Positions 60,333 to 64,000 of a DNA stretch of 64,000 bases are shown here, one piece after another (the stretch's first letter is position 1; every line of letters starts with the position of its first letter). A program made the position numbers and the translations under genes. Source of the DNA: Boswellia sacra (lineage: Eukaryota; Streptophyta; Magnoliopsida; Sapindales; Burseraceae); NCBI GenBank assembly GCA_013180625.2, contig SNVD02010473.1, forward strand, positions 1 to 64,000, written 5' to 3'. The notes under the pieces are model-generated. The model searched no databases. It was not told where the DNA came from and worked only from the letters and a program-made list of their open reading frames with translations.

Positions 60333-62010
60333 AAGTGCACCCAAAATCATTTCGATTGGTTGGGCGCATCAATTAGAATTCTATTTACGAATTTTAAAAT
60401 CATTTAAAACGAGATCACATTGGTGTAGGTTGTGATTGTGCACGTGATATGGTGGAAGTTCATTATATTTATTCTAAATAATTTTAGACATCCAATCAAT
60501 TCATACAACCAAGTCTACACAAAATCTGATATGATGTAATTACATCGAATTGATAATTCTGAAATTATTTATTATAATTTTGTTCATAAATTATTATCAT
60601 TTCTTCATCCATTGGTGTTTTGTTTTGTTAGGTTATATAAATTAGGTTATATCTTTTAGTTATAAGTGTAGCATGGTTGATTTCTTTTTTAAGAGATCGT
60701 TGCTAAAGTTATGATCAATGGTTTGAATTTTTCAAGAACTTGAGAGAACGTTAATGTAAGGAGATTAGAGGGCACTTGGCTAATCTATAACATAAAATAG
60801 GAAATTAAATTTTACTAGTTCCATTTCAAATTAATAACATAATGAAGTAAATATATCTACTAAAAGTAAGTGATCTAGGCATTCATGAACATTAGAATTT
60901 TTAATTTAAAAATAGAAATATATCGGTTCCTACAGTTAAAACAAGAGCAATTTTATATCTATAATTAATTCTTTATAAATTGAATTGTTAAAAATTTATT
61001 AAAAGAATAAAAATTAAAAATAAATGAAGATAGTTATAATAGATTACAGCTATTAATTAGGATTTTTATTTATTTAAGTTGTAAGGTATTCTTTTTAAAA
61101 CAAACATTCATCGTATATAAAGTTTTGACAATACTAATAATTTTATAAGATCATATTTACAGGATAATATTAGACCTACAAATTTTTTTTATAAATTATT
61201 ATATCATAAGTTGGTTGAAAAAGTTGGTGTCCAAGTTCAGTTCATTTGTTTAATATATATCGACGATATATTAATAAAAGTAATGCGATATGAATTTATA
61301 TAAAAAAATTTGTAAAACTGACATTTATCATTTTTATATTGATTTAATAATATTTAGAAAAATTAATTATTTATATTTATAATATTCTATTAAACAAAAA
61401 GGATACTGTTAGGATTTCTTTAATTTTTATTTAAAAAAATAAGATAAATATATTATAAAGCGGTGGGTGTGATGATGTAATTGAATTGGAAACCGAATCA
61501 GTGGGTGTGGGGGAAATCAATCGTATGTGTTAACAGCCGACAGCGTTATCCGAACTCTTTTTCAGAATTTCTATTCTCACGCGCCCTTTTGAAATTTGTA
61601 TTAAACTATCCAAACTTAACCTTCCCGTTTTGGGGATATATACACAGATACGTACAGAGATATTCTAAAATGTGAAATAAAATATTTATAAACTTATAAA
61701 ACTCATTATAAGAATTCTACTAAATTTATAGAAGATATTTTGCATTACATGATATCTATCATTTTGTTGGAAAAGAATTTATATTTATTTTCTAAATTAC
61801 CATAATCTTTTTACAATTATGTACTGGAATTTAAAAATATTTTACCTTACTTTATAAAACTAATTGAAATTTAAAGTAAAAGACGGGTTTAGAAGGAAAT
61901 AGAGACCGAATACATACTAAGTAAAACTTAATATTATTATGTATTTGTTTTTCAGTTATGGACACATTAAAAAGTGTTTCTATAAAGCTTTTCACTTTAT
62001 CATTATATAT
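60333..62010. other. Spacer without recognisable gene
   Basis: AT-rich. The stretch 61,460-61,640 is less AT-biased and has a 64-codon open frame (61,481-61,675) without any known domain. I do not call a gene. Confidence 0.45.
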
Positions 62011-62329
62011 TAGGGGTGTTCAAAAAATCCCCGACCCGACCCAGGTTGAAATAATCAGGTTTGAATAGTATCGGGTTGATCAAGTTTTTATTAGGTCGGT
62101 ACTGAATAGTAACCCGAATCAGGTTGAAATAATCGGGTTTGAATAGTATCGGGTTGTGATCGGGTTTAAATAATATGACTTAATAAAATTAAACCCGATT
62201 CAACCCGATCGGGTTTGTCGGGTTTTTCTTGTGTCGGTATTGAATAGTAACCCGAATCGGATTAAAATTATCAGGTTTAAACAGTATCGGGTTCGAAAAA
62301 AAACCCGACTCGACCCGTGAACACCCCTA
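62011..62329. mobile_element. hAT-like MITE with 8-bp target duplication (319 bp)
   Basis: Left end TAGGGGTGTTCA and right end TGAACACCCCTA are perfect 12-base inverted repeats. Flanks TTATATAT (62003-62010) and TTATATAC (62330-62337) match at 7 of 8. Subterminal parts repeat CGACCCGAC / GTCGGGT, and a block with GAATAGTATCGGGTTG occurs at least twice. Typical non-autonomous Ac-like hAT. Confidence 0.9.
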
Positions 62330-62337
62330 TTATATAC

Positions 62338-64000
62338 TAAAAAAATAGCCGCTATCAAAAAATTTTGAACTCTGCGTCTAATTTTACTTCTTCTTCCTTT
62401 TATCCTTTTTAGGAAATCATACATCATTTATACCATTAAAAAGAATTTTGGGTGATTTTTAATGGAGAAAAATATTTTTTTTTGCCATCTTATTACTTTT
62501 GAAGTGATGAGTTGGTGCTTTCTTGATAAAGAATTCTTCAACATTTTGCATTTTGGAATATTCGATTGACGAGAAAATGAGAGGAAGTGAAGAAAAGTTT
62601 TCAAATTTGCGATAAAAATCACTCTTTAATATGAAGTGGAAATGAGGTGGATAGAAAAATGAAGATGTAGCTTTTATGAAGGTTGTAGTACATATAACCC
62701 ACTTATATAATTTGCTATGGTATAATATCATTGAATTGATAAAAATTAAAAATGAAAAAGATATTAAATTATTAATAATTGAGGTATAATAAGTTATAAC
62801 CGAGGTTCTCTATGTTGTGATCTTGCGGTTCTCTATGTTGTGATCTTATGTCATCTAAAAATTAAAGTTGTACATATATGAAAATGAATCTTTTAACAAA
62901 ATTATTAACATAAATTTATGATCTTTGATCTTACCAAATCCAATAACTGAAATGATTGGTGAGTTAACAATATTAAATGTGACTTTTTTATTTTCTCATT
63001 TATTGAATTTAGTGAGATTAAAAATCATAAATAATTAGAGAAAATTTAGAAAAAAAAGTTATTGGTTACATTTAAGGAATACAAAATATATTATAATAAG
63101 TTAGTTACAGTTATGCCTAAGTACAGTTAAATTTTCATTAAAAGAGCCCACCAAAAATTGTTTGGAATAAATTTTATATTATTTGTTTCCAAAATTTACA
63201 TATTCTCCATCTTCTAAATATTATTAAATTTTCATTTTCCTGTACATGTATAATTATATATTAGACTTCTTAAATTTTCGTATTCATATAAGAATTGCTA
63301 ATACCATTTTTTCCTTTTTTAAGTAATATTTATCAAAACAATAATTTTTGATTTTTATACAAACCTTATTATAAAAGAATTATTAGATAAAATTAATTTC
63401 TTTTTATCACTCATTCCATATTAAAAAAGAATTCTCATAATCTTATTAGCCAAGACAATTGTGTCTTTTTTCATTTCATTATAGTTAATTTTAATATAGA
63501 ATTTATATTTTCAATGGTCAGCTTCATTATATCTTCCCAATTATTTGTATCTTTTTTAATTAATAAAACATACTTGTACTGTCTGGGTTCACCAAAATAT
63601 GTTTAAAAGTCTTTTCAACCTATCCGAAAATTTTTTTCAATTATGCCCCTATATATGTATAAAATGAATTCTCTTTAATAATTTTATTGATAATAATTTG
63701 AATCATCCATTAATTTTAGGGATTTATATATATTTTTAACCTAATATAAGTAAAAAAATCGAATTAAATAAACTTCCCAAAGCTAAATTTATAAAACAAA
63801 TCATAATCAAACACAGAAATAATGTACCAAAACATATAGAAATAATAAATATGTCAAAAATAAAATATTATGTATATTAGGTGTCCCTAAATACATGCTA
63901 CATAAATTTCCTTCTCTGATAGAGATTTATATACATAAACTTTTATATATAAACAAAAGTTTTAATTAGGAAAGCAATAACAACAAGAACAGTAGTAGAA
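62338..64000. other. AT-rich terminal spacer
   Basis: No gene, RNA gene or clear transposon recognised. A short duplication (GGTTCTCTATGTTGTGATCTT, in part) occurs at about 62,804 and 62,828. The purine-rich tail at the very end (AACAACAAGAACAGTAGTAG) resembles a plant mRNA leader, but the window ends there. Confidence 0.45.

Noticed and set aside
1..64000. tRNA, rRNA or other structured RNA genes
   Set aside because: I looked for T-loop GGTTCGA-type boxes and for conserved rRNA strings and saw none with the required partners.

Overview
This is a window of plant nuclear DNA. It is AT-rich, its genes are split by many introns, and transposon debris fills much of the space between them. The six intact genes all match conserved eukaryotic families in the form found in dicots. 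I read it as a eudicot, possibly a woody one such as a Citrus relative, but species cannot be fixed by eye.

Layout. 1-1,450: decayed end of a Ty3/gypsy retrotransposon and a small tandem repeat. 2,465-11,852 (-): ZPR1, 16 exons, including one minor-spliceosome (U12-type) intron and a transposon-loaded last intron. 11,853-15,211: spacer with a GC-rich hAT-like element and a tandem repeat. 15,212-23,277 (-): PRP38-family splicing factor with a C-terminal RD/RE/RS tail. 23,710-28,366: repeat-derived spacer. 28,367-30,149 (+): short TPX2-domain microtubule-type protein. 30,150-36,041: a Mutator-like foldback element, a Tourist-like MITE and a tandem array of about 164 bp period. 36,042-43,612 (+): CTNNBL1 (beta-catenin-like 1), with a GC-AG first intron. 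46,511-50,931 (-): DJ-1 homolog D, a double-domain glyoxalase-type protein whose last exon is partly duplicated downstream. 50,932-55,054: copia remnant and two adjacent MITEs. 55,055-58,203 (+): microsomal glutathione S-transferase 3. 58,204-64,000: gene-poor, with two further transposon candidates.

How the genes relate. They do not form an operon or an obvious cluster. ZPR1, PRP38 and CTNNBL1 are all tied to snRNP or spliceosome biology in other eukaryotes, and DJ-1D and MGST3 both handle reactive carbonyls or lipid peroxides, but chance proximity explains this well. I found no new multi-gene system. The most notable observations are the splice-site exceptions (one U12 intron, one clear and one probable GC-AG intron), the tandem duplication of the DJ-1D terminal exon, and a set of transposons whose ends and target-site duplications can be read directly.

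Exon models were built by hand from reading frame, splice sites and family knowledge. Each full-length model closes in frame: ZPR1 493 aa, PRP38 455 aa, TPX2-like 171 aa, CTNNBL1 526 aa, DJ-1D 392 aa, MGST3 147 aa.
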